From the NCBI RefSeq assembly GCF_014199205.1, contig NZ_JACIJD010000002.1, positions 62,001-126,000 of the forward strand: a DNA stretch of 64,000 bases, written 5' to 3'. A program made the position numbers and the translations under genes. Source of the stretch: Muricoccus pecuniae (GTDB taxonomy: Bacteria > Pseudomonadota > Alphaproteobacteria > Acetobacterales > Acetobacteraceae). Positions 41,206 through 50,070 of this stretch are shown in pieces; positions within the stretch are counted from its first letter, which is position 1, and each line of letters begins with the position of its first letter. The notes under the pieces were generated by a model. The model worked only from the letters and a program-made list of their open reading frames with translations. It did no database searches and was not told the origin of the DNA.

Positions 41206-41763
41206 GTGAGGATCGTCTCCGGCCGCTGGCGGGGCCGCGCCCTGCAGGCGCCGTCGGGGGCCACCACCCGGCCGACGGCCGACCGCGTGCGCCAGGCCCT
41301 CTTCGATTCGCTCTGGCACGCTCCCTGGGCCGGGCGCGGCGCGATCGAGGGCGCGACGGTGCTCGACGCCTTCGCCGGGACGGGCGCGCTCGGGCTGGAA
41401 GCCCTCTCCCGCGGGGCGGCGCGCGCCGTGTTCATGGAGGAGGACCGCGCGGCCCTGGCAGCACTGCGCGCCAACATCGCCGCGCTGAAGGCCGAGCCCC
41501 TCGCACGCGTCATCCCCGGCGATCTCCGCCGCCCGCCGCGGGCCGATGCGCCCTGCGGGCTGGTCTTCCTCGATCCGCCTTATGGCCGGGATCTCGGCGG
41601 CACCGCCCTGGCCGCCCTCTGCGGCGCGGGCTGGGTCGCGCCCGGCGCGCTGGCCTGCCTGGAGATCGGCAGGGAGGAGGCGCCGCCGCCGCTTCCGGAC
41701 TGGCGGCTTCTCGCGGAGCGGGCGCACGGGGCGGCGCGCATCCTCATCCTGCGGAGAGAGTAG
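41206..41763 (+). CDS. rsmD: 16S rRNA (guanine(966)-N2)-methyltransferase RsmD
   Basis: A 185-residue methyltransferase. It opens VRIVSGRWRGRALQAP and has TRPTADRVRQALF, SAM motif LDAFAGTGALGLEALSRGA and catalytic DPPYG. GTG 41206 follows GGGAGGCGGGCC. Same direction as the pseudouridine synthase, so the two form an rRNA-modification pair. Confidence 0.93.
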   Translation: MRIVSGRWRGRALQAPSGATTRPTADRVRQALFDSLWHAPWAGRGAIEGATVLDAFAGTGALGLEALSRGAARAVFMEEDRAALAALRANIAALKAEPLARVIPGDLRRPPRADAPCGLVFLDPPYGRDLGGTALAALCGAGWVAPGALACLEIGREEAPPPLPDWRLLAERAHGAARILILRRE

Positions 41764-41871
41764 CCACCCGCGATGGGCGGAGGCGGCGCACCATTCCCAC
41801 GTGCTCTCCATTATTTGATAACCAGTCCCAACCTAGCCTGAGGCCAGGCGAGAGAGCGGGGGGCGAAAGGG

Positions 41872-43053
41872 TTGATCGGGGCGCGAATCCGGAAATCCGA
41901 GCCGCTGCCGGAGGTCGTTGCCTGGCGCCGCACCGACGCCACCTTCGGGCAGCCGGGCTCCCTGGTCATCGGCAGCCTGGCCATGACCATGCTCGGCACC
42001 GCCTGCTATGTCCGGACCGGGGCGCCCTGGCTGGCGGGATGGTCGGCCGCGACCCTCGTGGTCCTCCTCGCGCGCCTTCTGCTGGCCCGCGCCTACTGGC
42101 GGCAGGAACCCCGGCAGGACCCGGAACTCTGGGCCCGGCGCTTCACCATCGGCGCCTGGAGCACGGGCATCCTCTGGGCCGTCATCAGCGTTGTCATGGT
42201 GACGGAAGGCGATCCGCTCACGCATCTCCTCGTCCTCGCGGTGCAGGGCGGCTTCTTCGCCGGCGCCGCCGCGCGCAACAGCCCCTTGCCGGCCGCCGCG
42301 CAGGGAACCCTCGCCCTCGGCCTCGGGCCCATGCTGCTCGCCTGCCTCGTCAACGGCGAGCCGACCTACCTCCTCCTCGGCTGCTTCGTCTTCCTGCACC
42401 TCATGGCAGGGATCGGCGTGGCCCGCTTCCTCGGCAGGCAGACGGTGGGGCTCCTCCTCTCGAACGAGGAGAAAGCCGAACTGGTCCGGGAGATCGGCCG
42501 CGCGAATGCCGGGCTGGCCGAGGCGAACGCCCGGCTGGAGGCGATCGCGAGCACCGACGCGCTGACGGGGCTGACGAATCGCCGCGGCTTCGACACCGCC
42601 CTGCAGGCCCTCTGGAGCCGCGCCGCGCAGGACGGAAGCCATCTCGCCCTCGCGCTGATCGACGTGGACCGATTCAAGCAGTTCAACGACCGGCTCGGCC
42701 ACCCGGCGGGGGATGCCTGCCTGCGCGCCCTCGGCCAGGCGCTGCAGGGCGCCGTGCGGCAGGGGGGCGACATCGTCGCGCGCTATGGCGGGGAGGAGAT
42801 GGCTGTCCTCCTGCCCGGCATGGACGCGGAGGCCGCGATGGGGATCGCAGAGCGGCTTCGGCTCTCGGTGGAGGAACTGCGGATCGCGCATCCGAGCGCG
42901 CCCTTCGGCCGGGTCACGGTCAGCGTCGGCGTGGCCTCCCTCGTGCCGGATGAGGCGGGCAGTCCCGCCATCCTGCTCGCCCGGGCCGATACGGCGCTCT
43001 ATGCCGCGAAGGCGGGCGGCCGGAACTGCGCGAGCCTGGCCGAGGCGGCCTGA
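41872..43053 (+). CDS. membrane diguanylate cyclase (GGDEF)
   Basis: A 393-residue protein with about six N-terminal membrane helices (to about residue 195), a short coiled linker, and a GGDEF domain with LTGLTNRRGFD, DVDRFKQFND and active-site RYGGEEM. The RxxD allosteric I-site five residues before the active loop is degenerate (QGGD), so product inhibition is probably absent. It uses a TTG start at 41872 preceded by a purine-rich stretch; no ATG lies before the first helix. Makes c-di-GMP at the inner membrane; the sensed signal is unknown. Convergent with ribF. Confidence 0.9.
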   Translation: MIGARIRKSEPLPEVVAWRRTDATFGQPGSLVIGSLAMTMLGTACYVRTGAPWLAGWSAATLVVLLARLLLARAYWRQEPRQDPELWARRFTIGAWSTGILWAVISVVMVTEGDPLTHLLVLAVQGGFFAGAAARNSPLPAAAQGTLALGLGPMLLACLVNGEPTYLLLGCFVFLHLMAGIGVARFLGRQTVGLLLSNEEKAELVREIGRANAGLAEANARLEAIASTDALTGLTNRRGFDTALQALWSRAAQDGSHLALALIDVDRFKQFNDRLGHPAGDACLRALGQALQGAVRQGGDIVARYGGEEMAVLLPGMDAEAAMGIAERLRLSVEELRIAHPSAPFGRVTVSVGVASLVPDEAGSPAILLARADTALYAAKAGGRNCASLAEAA

Positions 43054-43065
43054 GCGGCGGCCCGG

Positions 43066-44013
43066 TCAGCCATTTGACGGAGCTGTCCCCGCCAGCACGG
43101 CGCGGGCCTGGGCCGCATCCGCCGCGATCGCCGCCTTCAACTCGTCCAGCCCCGCGAAGACGGCGTCCTCGCGAAGGAAGCGGTGCAGCCGGACCCCGAT
43201 CTCCTGGCCGTAGAGATCGCCGGACCAGTCGAAGAGATGCGTCTCCAGCCGCGTCTCGGGATCGCCGCCCAGGGTCGGGCGGCGCCCCACATTCGCCACC
43301 CCCGGCACGACCGACCCGTCCGGCAGCGAGGCGAGGACGGCATAGACCCCGCGCGCCGGCTCCAGGTGGCGGCCGAGCCAGATATTCGCCGTCGGCCAGC
43401 CCAGCTCCCGCCCGAGATGGTCGCCGTGGAACACCGTTCCCCGGACTTCCCAGTCGCGCCCGAGCAGGGCCGCGGCGCGCTCGGGATAGCCGTCCTGCAG
43501 GGCGCGGCGGATCCGGGTGCTGCTGATCGGGCCCGCCGCATCCGCGATCGGCGGCACGACGGAGAGGCCGATCCCGTGCCGCTCCGCCCATCCCGCCAGG
43601 AAGGCCACGTCGCCGCCGCGCCGGTGGCCGAAGGCGAAATCAGCCCCGCAGGCCAGGTGGCGCGCGCCCAGCCCCCGGCGCAGCACGGCGTCGAGGAACT
43701 CCTCCGCCTCCATGGCCGCGAGGGCGGAATCGAAGGGAACGGCATGGACATGGGCGCATCCCGCCGCCGCCAGGGCCGCTGCCTTGGCGGGCAGCAGGGT
43801 CAGGCGGAAGGGCGGGTCCTGCGGGCGGAAGTGCTCGCGCGGATGCGGCTCGAAGGTGAGGGCGGCGAGGGGGAGGTCCGGCCGGCCCCCATGGGCGGCG
43901 GCCAGCACCGCCCGGTGCCCCCGGTGCACCCCGTCGAGATTGCCCAGGGCCACGGTCCCGCCCCGCGCGGCCTGCGGCAGCGCGCGCCAGTCCGTCCAGA
44001 CATGACAAGTCAT
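43066..44013 (-). CDS. ribF: bifunctional riboflavin kinase/FAD synthetase RibF
   Basis: A 315-residue enzyme making FMN and FAD. The N-terminal FAD-synthetase domain has LGNLDGVHRGHRA and the SSTRIRRAL motif; the C-terminal riboflavin kinase domain begins near residue 185 (VRGTVFHGDHLGRELGWPTAN, the PTAN site). Lies 11 bp after the LOG-family gene in the same direction. No FMN riboswitch is visible upstream. Confidence 0.95.
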   Translation of the reverse strand: MTCHVWTDWRALPQAARGGTVALGNLDGVHRGHRAVLAAAHGGRPDLPLAALTFEPHPREHFRPQDPPFRLTLLPAKAAALAAAGCAHVHAVPFDSALAAMEAEEFLDAVLRRGLGARHLACGADFAFGHRRGGDVAFLAGWAERHGIGLSVVPPIADAAGPISSTRIRRALQDGYPERAAALLGRDWEVRGTVFHGDHLGRELGWPTANIWLGRHLEPARGVYAVLASLPDGSVVPGVANVGRRPTLGGDPETRLETHLFDWSGDLYGQEIGVRLHRFLREDAVFAGLDELKAAIAADAAQARAVLAGTAPSNG

Positions 44014-44024
44014 GGCCGGAAGGG

Positions 44025-44621
44025 TCAGGCCTGCGCCACGCGCTCGATCCAGCGCGTCACCTCCGGCGGGCGGAAGGCGGCGAGCATGTCGAGCGACTGC
44101 GCCGGGCTGTCCGCCGTGAGGGAAAGGAGGCGGTGCTCCGCCCGCACGAAGCCCGCCGTCACCATCCCGTCGAGCATGTCGTTCAGCCCGGACCAGTAGC
44201 CCTTCACGTCGAGGAACACGGTTCCCTTCCGGTGCAGGCCGAGCTGGGACCAGGTGAGGACCTCGAAGGCCTCCTCCAGCGTGCCGAAGCCGCCGGGGAG
44301 CACCACGAAGCCGTCCGACAGCTTCGCCATCAGCGCCTTGCGCTCGTGCATGGAGGAGACGACGTGCAGCCGGGTGACGGAGCCGTGCCCGAGCTCTCGC
44401 TGCATCAGGTGCTCCGGGATCACCCCGTCCACCTCCGCCCCGGCTTCCAGCGCGGCATCGGCCACCACGCCCATCAGCCCGACCTTGCCGCCGCCATAGA
44501 CGAGGCCGAGGCCGCGGGCGGCGATCTCATGGCCCAGCGCCCGGGCGGCCTCGGCGAAGGCGGGGTCGGTGCCGGGGTTCGCGCCGCAGAAGACGCAGAC
44601 CTTCTTCATCTCGATGCTCAT
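44025..44621 (-). CDS. LOG-family protein (TIGR00730)
   Basis: A 198-residue Rossmann-fold protein of the LOG family, which in plants and some bacteria releases the base from cytokinin-like nucleoside monophosphates. It has FCGANPGTDPAF, GLVYGGGKVGLMG and the PGGxGTxxE catalytic motif (VLPGGFGTLEEAFE). ATG 44621 is chosen; the frame extends upstream without similarity. In many alphaproteobacteria its nucleotide role, not hormone production, is the likely one. Confidence 0.9.
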   Translation of the reverse strand: MSIEMKKVCVFCGANPGTDPAFAEAARALGHEIAARGLGLVYGGGKVGLMGVVADAALEAGAEVDGVIPEHLMQRELGHGSVTRLHVVSSMHERKALMAKLSDGFVVLPGGFGTLEEAFEVLTWSQLGLHRKGTVFLDVKGYWSGLNDMLDGMVTAGFVRAEHRLLSLTADSPAQSLDMLAAFRPPEVTRWIERVAQA

Positions 44622-44765
44622 CTGGCCAATGTGGCACCGCGGAAGGCCGCTATCCAGCCGGGGAGGGGGAACGAATGGGAGGGGGGCGGCATGGACAAGC
44701 GCCAGCCCCGGCGCGAGAACCGCCGCCACCCACGGACCCCCTCCACGCGAAAGGACGACGCGCCC

Positions 44766-45908
44766 ATGCCCCAGACCCGGATCGGCACCAGCGAGGCCCT
44801 GCTGGAGGAGCTGCGCGGCTGGGTCCTGTACGAGACGCCGACCACCGACCCGGCCGCCGTGAACGGGCTGATGGACAGGGCCGAGGCCGAGCTGCGCGCC
44901 GCCGGCGCGGTGGTGGAGCGCATTCCCGGGCGGGACGGCTACGGCGACAACCTCATCGCCCGCACGCCCCCGAACCCTGCGACGGGCAACCGCCCGCCCG
45001 TCGTCATTGCCGGCCATCTCGACACGGTGTGGGACAACGGCACGCTCGCCTCATCCATGCCCTGGAAGATCGAGGGCGAGCGCGCCTACGGCCCCGGCAT
45101 CTACGACATGAAGGCGGGCTCCTTCCTCGCCTTCCACGCGCTGCGCGAGATCCTGCGCCAGGGGGTCGCCACGCGCAGCCCGATCACCCTGCTCCTCACC
45201 CCGGACGAGGAGGTGGGCAGCCCGACCTCGCGCGACATCATCGAGCGCGAGGCGCGCGGCGCCGCCGCCGTGCTGATCCCCGAGCCCGCGGGCAATCCGG
45301 GCGGCGCCTGCGTCACCGCGCGCAAGGGCGTGGGGCGGTTCGTGGTGAAGATCCAGGGCGTCTCCGCCCATGCCGGCGGCAACTGGACGGAGGGGCGCAG
45401 CGCCGTGGTGGCCCTGGCCGAGCTGATCGGGAAGGTCCACGCCATGGTGGACCTGGCCGGCGGCACCACGACCAATGTCGCCCCGGTCTGGGGCGGCACG
45501 CGCCCCAACGTCATCCCGCCCGAGGCCGGCTGCGAGATCGACCTCCGCGTGGCCACCGTGGCGGACGGGGAGCGGATGGAGCGGGAGATCATGGCCCTGG
45601 CCGGGGAGAGGGACGGCATCACCATCACCATCGAGGGCGGCATGAACCGCCCCTCCTTCGCCGAGAACCCGGATATCCTGAACCTCTACGAGCGCGCGCG
45701 GAGGCTGGCGCGCGAGGCGGGCTACGAGCTGCCGAAGCAGCATCGCGGCGGCGGCTCGGACGGCAACTTCACCGCCGCCATGGGCGTCCCGACGCTGGAC
45801 GGGCTGGGCTGCACCGGCGCGGGCGCGCACGCGCCGAACGAGCACATCCTCTGGCGGGACCTCGCCCCGCGCGGGCAGGTGATCGTGGGGCTGCTGGAGA
45901 CCCTTTGA
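44766..45908 (+). CDS. M20-family metallopeptidase
   Basis: A 380-residue zinc amidohydrolase/peptidase related to glutamate carboxypeptidase and ArgE/DapE. Zinc ligands appear in VIAGHLDTVW, YGPGIYDMKAG and PDEEVGS (catalytic Glu), with a dimerisation domain (about 175-285) and a final His in GAHAPNEHI. ATG 44766 starts MPQTRIGTS; an upstream ATG at 44691 adds a basic non-conserved leader. Substrate unknown. Confidence 0.87.
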   Translation: MPQTRIGTSEALLEELRGWVLYETPTTDPAAVNGLMDRAEAELRAAGAVVERIPGRDGYGDNLIARTPPNPATGNRPPVVIAGHLDTVWDNGTLASSMPWKIEGERAYGPGIYDMKAGSFLAFHALREILRQGVATRSPITLLLTPDEEVGSPTSRDIIEREARGAAAVLIPEPAGNPGGACVTARKGVGRFVVKIQGVSAHAGGNWTEGRSAVVALAELIGKVHAMVDLAGGTTTNVAPVWGGTRPNVIPPEAGCEIDLRVATVADGERMEREIMALAGERDGITITIEGGMNRPSFAENPDILNLYERARRLAREAGYELPKQHRGGGSDGNFTAAMGVPTLDGLGCTGAGAHAPNEHILWRDLAPRGQVIVGLLETL

Positions 45909-45959
45909 TCCCGGTGCGGCGGAGGCCTGCCCCGCCGGGAGCGGGCCTCGCCGGGCGGA

Positions 45960-46322
45960 TCAGCGCCCGAAGCCGGGTGGGAGGTCCGGGTAGCCGCCGG
46001 GCTGTGGCACCGTGATCTGCGGGAAGATGGTCATGGGCAGGGGCGGCGCGGCGAGGTCGGCGGGCGCGGGGCCGCAACCCGGGCGGAGGGCCCCGCAATC
46101 CCACCGAAAGCCGTCAGGGCGCCCCACGATGCTTCCGCCGCGCTCGAAGCGGCACGCGCAGAGCGTTCCCGCGAGGCAGGCCACGATGCCCTCCCGCGCC
46201 GCGTTGCAGACGAGCATGGGCGGTGCGCGGTGCGGGAAGACGTCGCCCGCCACCTCCTGCGCCCCCGCCGCGGCCGGGACGAGGAGGAAGAGGGCCAGGG
46301 CGGCGGATCGAGGGCGGCGCAT
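45960..46322 (-). CDS. small secreted protein of unknown function
   Basis: A 120-residue protein with a clear signal peptide (ALALFLLVPAAAGAQ, cleavage near residue 22). The mature part has five cysteines (LVCNAA, ACLAG, LCACRF, WDCG, PGCG region), suggesting disulfides, and a proline-rich tail. No family recognised. Downstream of a decayed GGDEF gene on the same strand. Confidence 0.55.
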   Translation of the reverse strand: MRRPRSAALALFLLVPAAAGAQEVAGDVFPHRAPPMLVCNAAREGIVACLAGTLCACRFERGGSIVGRPDGFRWDCGALRPGCGPAPADLAAPPLPMTIFPQITVPQPGGYPDLPPGFGR

Positions 46323-46367
46323 CCTGCCCGTCGTAGCGCGGCCGATGCTGCCAAACCGCTAACCGGC

Positions 46368-46620
46368 TCGCGGCCACCGCCCCGCGAACGCGCTCCGCCA
46401 CCCTTGCGGTGCGATCCAGGGCGGTGCCCGGCAGGAGAACAGCGAATTCCTCGCCACCCTAGCGGGCCGTGAGGTCGCTCGGGCGCATCTGCGCGTCGAG
46501 ATACTTCGCCACCAGCCGCAGGACCGCTTCCCCGATCTGGTGCCCCCAGGTGTCGTTCGCGCGCTTGCAATGATCCGCGTCGAGGCTGAGCAAAAAGTTC
46601 CGATTTGAGAAGAAAAGTAG
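46368..46620 (-). pseudogene. diguanylate cyclase (GGDEF) remnant with in-frame stop
   Basis: The minus strand reads a single frame matching a GGDEF domain: LDADHCKRANDTWGHQIG, then VLRLVAKYLDAQMRPSDLTAR, a TAG stop (46461-46459), then GGEEFAVLLPGTALDRTA. The stop replaces the Tyr/Phe that normally precedes GGEEF. The I-site RPSD is intact. The N-terminal part of the domain (LTGLxNRR) and any sensor region are missing. So this is a truncated, inactive gene, not an intergenic gap. Confidence 0.85.
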
Positions 46621-46680
46621 GAAGGCGTTCTGAAACCGCGCGGCCTCCCACCTTTCCGGATGGTCCGTGGCGCCGGTTCC

Positions 46681-46699
46681 GGGGAGGCTGCGCCTCCCC
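46681..46699. terminator. hairpin after the TonB receptor gene
   Basis: GGGGAGGC-TGC-GCCTCCCC is a perfect 8-bp stem starting 14 bp after the receptor stop codon on the minus strand. There is no T-run, so termination efficiency is uncertain. Confidence 0.45.
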
Positions 46700-46712
46700 G
46701 TCCCGGGGCCGG

Positions 46713-48692
46713 TCAGAACCGGAAGCGCGTCCCCACCAGCGCGGTTCGCCCCGCGATGGCGAAGCCGTTCGCCGGCTCGAAGTCGCTGTCCGTCAGGTTG
46801 CGCCCTTCCAGGAACAGCGCCACCGGCTCCGTTACCTGCCAGGTGGCGGTTAGGTTGAACACCGCGCCCGCCTTGTTGTCCCGCGCCGCCGTGAAGGCCG
46901 TGCCGTTGTCGGCATAGGAGGCGAAGGCGCCCTCGCGCGAGCGGCCGTAGAGGATCAGCTCCGGCGCGATGGTCACGCCCTCCACCGGGCGGATGCTCGC
47001 ATTGAGGGCGAGCTGCTGCTCCGGCCGGCGGGCCAGGCGCTCGCCGGTGAGGGCGTCGCGCGCGTCGGTGATCGTGTAGGCGATGTTCGCCGTCAGCCAG
47101 CGCGCGGGGCGCAGCGTGGCGGTGAACTCCGCCCCCTTGATGCGCGCGCGGTCCACGTTCTCCAGCGTGTCGAAGCCGGCGTTGAAGTTGATGAGGTCGC
47201 GCACGCGATTCCTGAAATAGGTGGCGCCGAGCGTCACGGCGTCGCGCTGCTGCGCGAGCGGGATGTCGAACTCCACCCCCACTTCCCAGCCGCGGGAGGT
47301 CTCGGGCTGGAGGTTCGGGTTGCCCTGGAAGAAGCCCTCGATCCGGCCGTAGCGCTGGTAGAGGGAGGGCGCCTTGAAGGCCGTGCCGTAGGAGGCGCGG
47401 AGGCGCGCGGAAACCTCCGGCACCGCCAGCACGCCGCCCAGGCGCCAGGTGGTGTGGGTGCCGTAGTCCTCGGCCGAATCCGTGCGGAAGCCGGCGGAGA
47501 GGTCGAGGCGGCGGAACAGCCGCACCTGGTATCCCGCATGACCCGCGGTGCTCGTCGCATCCGCGTCCACCGTCGTGCGGAAGAAGGCGCTGCCGGAGGC
47601 CTGGCGCACCTCCTCGCGCTCATGCGTCACGCCGAAGGCGAGCTGGCTGGCGTCCAGGATGCCGGCATCGGGCAGCCTCACTTGATTGCCCCAGTCGAGC
47701 ACCGTGCGCTCGCCGCGGTAGAGATCGTCCGTCGTCGAGAGGTCGAGGCTGTCGGCGAGGTTGGAGTAGCGGCGGCGGTCCACGGTGCGGGCGGCGCGGA
47801 AGCCCGTGGTCCAGGCATCGATCGGCTTGCCCTCGGCGCGGATCTGGCCGGTGTAGCGGCGGTCCTCGAAGGAGTAGTTGGGGTCGTCCTCCGGCACGTT
47901 GTCGAGCCCGCCATGGTTCTCCCGCCAGTTGGCCAGGCCCTCCAGGCGGAAGCGGTCGCTCGGCGTCCAGCCCAGCCGGGCGGTGGCGGTGGTGCCGCGG
48001 AAGCCGTCCTTCTCCCGCGTGTCGCGCTGGAAGCGCGAGGGTGTGGCGTCGGTGCCCCGGGTGGAGAGGCTGCGGAGGGAGAGGAGGTAGTCGAACTCAC
48101 GCACCGTGCCCGCCACGCCCGCGCCGCCGCGGAGCGTGCGGTTGCTGCCGCCCGCGAGCTCGCCGAAGGCCTCGATCGCGCGGTTGCGCGGGGCGCGGCG
48201 GGTGACGATGTTGATCACCCCGCCGATCGCGCCCGAGCCGTAGAGCGAGGAGGCCGGGCCGCGCAGCACCTCGATCCGCTCCACCTCCAGCCCCAGGAGG
48301 TCGTTGCCGAAGTTGAAGGCGCCGTTGGGCTCGGAGGCGTCGTTCACCGGCACGCCGTCCAGCAGGACGAGGGCGTGGCGGGAAGCGGTGCCGCGGATGA
48401 AGGCGCTGGCCGGCTGGCCGAGCCCGCCGGACTGGATGAGGGCGAGTCCGGGCACGGCCACCAGCGCCTCGGACAGGGTCTGGTAGCCGCGCTCCTCGAT
48501 CGTCCGGCGGTCGATCACGGTCACGGCGCCGGGCACGCGCTCGATGGGGGTGGGGATGCGGGTGGCGGTCACCACCGTCTCGGCAACGGCCGCGCTGGGC
48601 TCGGTCACGGGCGGGGTGCCGGCGCCCTGGGCCAGGGCGGGCGCGCAGAGGGGCAGGGAGAGGCAGGTGAAGGAGAGAAGGAGGCGTCGCAT
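46713..48692 (-). CDS. btuB: TonB-dependent outer-membrane receptor, BtuB-like
   Basis: A 659-residue outer-membrane receptor. A signal peptide (1-21) is followed by a TonB-box-like segment (AETVVTATRIPTP), the plug domain (about 40-150; IEVLRGPASSLYGSGAIGGVINIVT) and a 22-strand barrel ending in aromatic VGTRFRF. Length and layout match BtuB-type cobalamin receptors, and a cobalamin riboswitch lies directly upstream, which strongly supports B12 or cobinamide as cargo. ATG 48692 is chosen; the frame is open through the riboswitch but not coding there. Confidence 0.92.
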   Translation of the reverse strand: MRRLLLSFTCLSLPLCAPALAQGAGTPPVTEPSAAVAETVVTATRIPTPIERVPGAVTVIDRRTIEERGYQTLSEALVAVPGLALIQSGGLGQPASAFIRGTASRHALVLLDGVPVNDASEPNGAFNFGNDLLGLEVERIEVLRGPASSLYGSGAIGGVINIVTRRAPRNRAIEAFGELAGGSNRTLRGGAGVAGTVREFDYLLSLRSLSTRGTDATPSRFQRDTREKDGFRGTTATARLGWTPSDRFRLEGLANWRENHGGLDNVPEDDPNYSFEDRRYTGQIRAEGKPIDAWTTGFRAARTVDRRRYSNLADSLDLSTTDDLYRGERTVLDWGNQVRLPDAGILDASQLAFGVTHEREEVRQASGSAFFRTTVDADATSTAGHAGYQVRLFRRLDLSAGFRTDSAEDYGTHTTWRLGGVLAVPEVSARLRASYGTAFKAPSLYQRYGRIEGFFQGNPNLQPETSRGWEVGVEFDIPLAQQRDAVTLGATYFRNRVRDLINFNAGFDTLENVDRARIKGAEFTATLRPARWLTANIAYTITDARDALTGERLARRPEQQLALNASIRPVEGVTIAPELILYGRSREGAFASYADNGTAFTAARDNKAGAVFNLTATWQVTEPVALFLEGRNLTDSDFEPANGFAIAGRTALVGTRFRF

Positions 48693-48835
48693 CGGGTAGT
48701 CCTCAGCCGAGCGGTCACGATCGGCCGCGCGCCATCCGGGAGGACGGCACGCGGCGGTGGACGCGGTTCTCGCCAGCGGAAGGGGCGGGTGAAGGCCCCC
48801 TGTCCAAAGGTCCGTTGCGCCGGTGCACCTCGCCC

Positions 48836-49045
48836 GGCACGCGCGAGACAGCTCTGCGCCGGCCGGTCTCCTGGCTCGCGGCCCCGCCTCCCGCCTTCTC
48901 GCGGCCCCTCTCATCGGGGCGCCGCAATGGCACTGGGGAGCGGATCGGCCGCCTACAGTTGCGAGGGCAGCTGCGGATGAGCGCCAGGGCCTTGTGGGGA
49001 CCAGGGCGCGTCGCGCATTCCCGTTTCAGCCCTTTCGGGCCACCG
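48836..49045 (-). promoter_or_regulatory. cobalamin riboswitch
   Basis: On the minus strand the core elements appear in order: GGGCTGAAACGGGAAT (near 49035), CGCAACTGTAGGCGG (48963-48949), a CCCCAGTGCCATTG segment near 48930, and the B12 box AGCCAGGAGACCGGCC (48876-48861). These match the conserved core of AdoCbl riboswitches. About 170 bases then lead to the receptor start, room for an expression platform. Ends are approximate. Bound cobalamin would shut off receptor synthesis. Confidence 0.93.
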
Positions 49046-49131
49046 GCGCATGGGCGGCCTGTAGCCCAGCTCCGGCGGGTGGGGGAGGTACTCTCGCTGC
49101 CCCGCCGCGCCTCTGCCGCCCGGTGTGTTCC

Positions 49132-49782
49132 CTAGAACACGAAGCCGATCGCCCCGAAGCCGAGCCAGAACAGGGCGCCCAGCACCGCGGTCGCGAAGAG
49201 GCAGCCGAGGATGGTGAGCGCGATCCCCCAGCCCATCACCTTGCTGTCGTGCTCCACCAGCCCGAGCGCCATGACGATGTTGCCGAAGGCAGGCGGCCCG
49301 TTGGTGCCGGGGCCGGGCAGGATGAGCATGATCGCCACATAGACCGTCAGCCAGCCGAAGAGCCGGTCCCCGAAGGGGGTGGTGAAGGGGCCGGGCCGGG
49401 GGCGGACGAGGCGCTCGACCTTCTGCAGCCACTTGGAGGAAGCCCCGGCCAGGCGCAGCAGGTCCGCGCGCCGGATGGAGCGGCGCGCCATGAAGGCCGG
49501 CAGGCGCGGCACCCTGCGCCCGAGCCCCATCTGCGCGCCGAGCAGCAGCATGGGCAGGCCGAAGACGCTCGCCATGCCCGGGAGGAGGGAGGGGAGCAGC
49601 AGGAGGAGGATCAGCAGGCCGAAGGCGCGGTCGCCGAACGCCTCGGCCATCTCGCCCAGCGTGATCCGCTCCCCCGGGCAGGCCGCCGCCACTTCCGCCA
49701 CGATGCGCGAGATGGGTGCCGCCTCCGCATGCGCCGGCTCGCAGGGGCCGGGCAGGGGGGATCGCACGGTATCGTCCAGCAA
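49132..49782 (-). CDS. exopolysaccharide synthesis protein ExoD family
   Basis: A 216-residue inner-membrane protein of the ExoD family: a soluble N-terminal region (ERITLGEMAEAFGDRAFG) then about four or five hydrophobic segments, with PGMASVFGLPMLLLGAQM and PGPGTNGPPAFGN as family patterns. ExoD affects exopolysaccharide in rhizobia, but its biochemistry is unknown. Upstream lies a 288 bp divergent gap (49783-50070) in which I see no gene or clear element. Confidence 0.85.
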   Translation of the reverse strand: MLDDTVRSPLPGPCEPAHAEAAPISRIVAEVAAACPGERITLGEMAEAFGDRAFGLLILLLLLPSLLPGMASVFGLPMLLLGAQMGLGRRVPRLPAFMARRSIRRADLLRLAGASSKWLQKVERLVRPRPGPFTTPFGDRLFGWLTVYVAIMLILPGPGTNGPPAFGNIVMALGLVEHDSKVMGWGIALTILGCLFATAVLGALFWLGFGAIGFVF

Positions 49783-50070
49783 AGCGCGTTCCTCTCACGG
49801 TTGGCCGGCGACCCGGCCCGCGGCCCAGGCGCAATCTAGGCCGATGGGCCGCGCACCCAAGGGCGGAACGGTCGATAGCGGCGCATTCCGGCCGAAAAGA
49901 GGCCGCTGTCTCCCCCTGCCCACGGCCAGCCCGGCCGTGGCATGTCCCCCGATGTACCGGGCCGTCCTGCCCGGCGCCGACAAGGAGCGGCGCCCGAACA
50001 GGACCGTGGCCCGCCTGGCCCTTTCCTCCCCGGCCTTCCTCCCTGGCGCGCAAGGGCCCAAGTGGCGGGG

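Noticed and set aside
43066-44013. FMN riboswitch at ribF
   Set aside because: The upstream 11-bp gap to the LOG-family gene is too short and shows no RFN element.
46031-46651. 206-codon ORF across the GGDEF remnant
   Set aside because: It is in a different frame from the GGDEF match and has no domain; it is open by chance.
48693-48914. N-terminal extension of the TonB receptor
   Set aside because: It lies within the riboswitch leader and precedes the true signal peptide at 48692.
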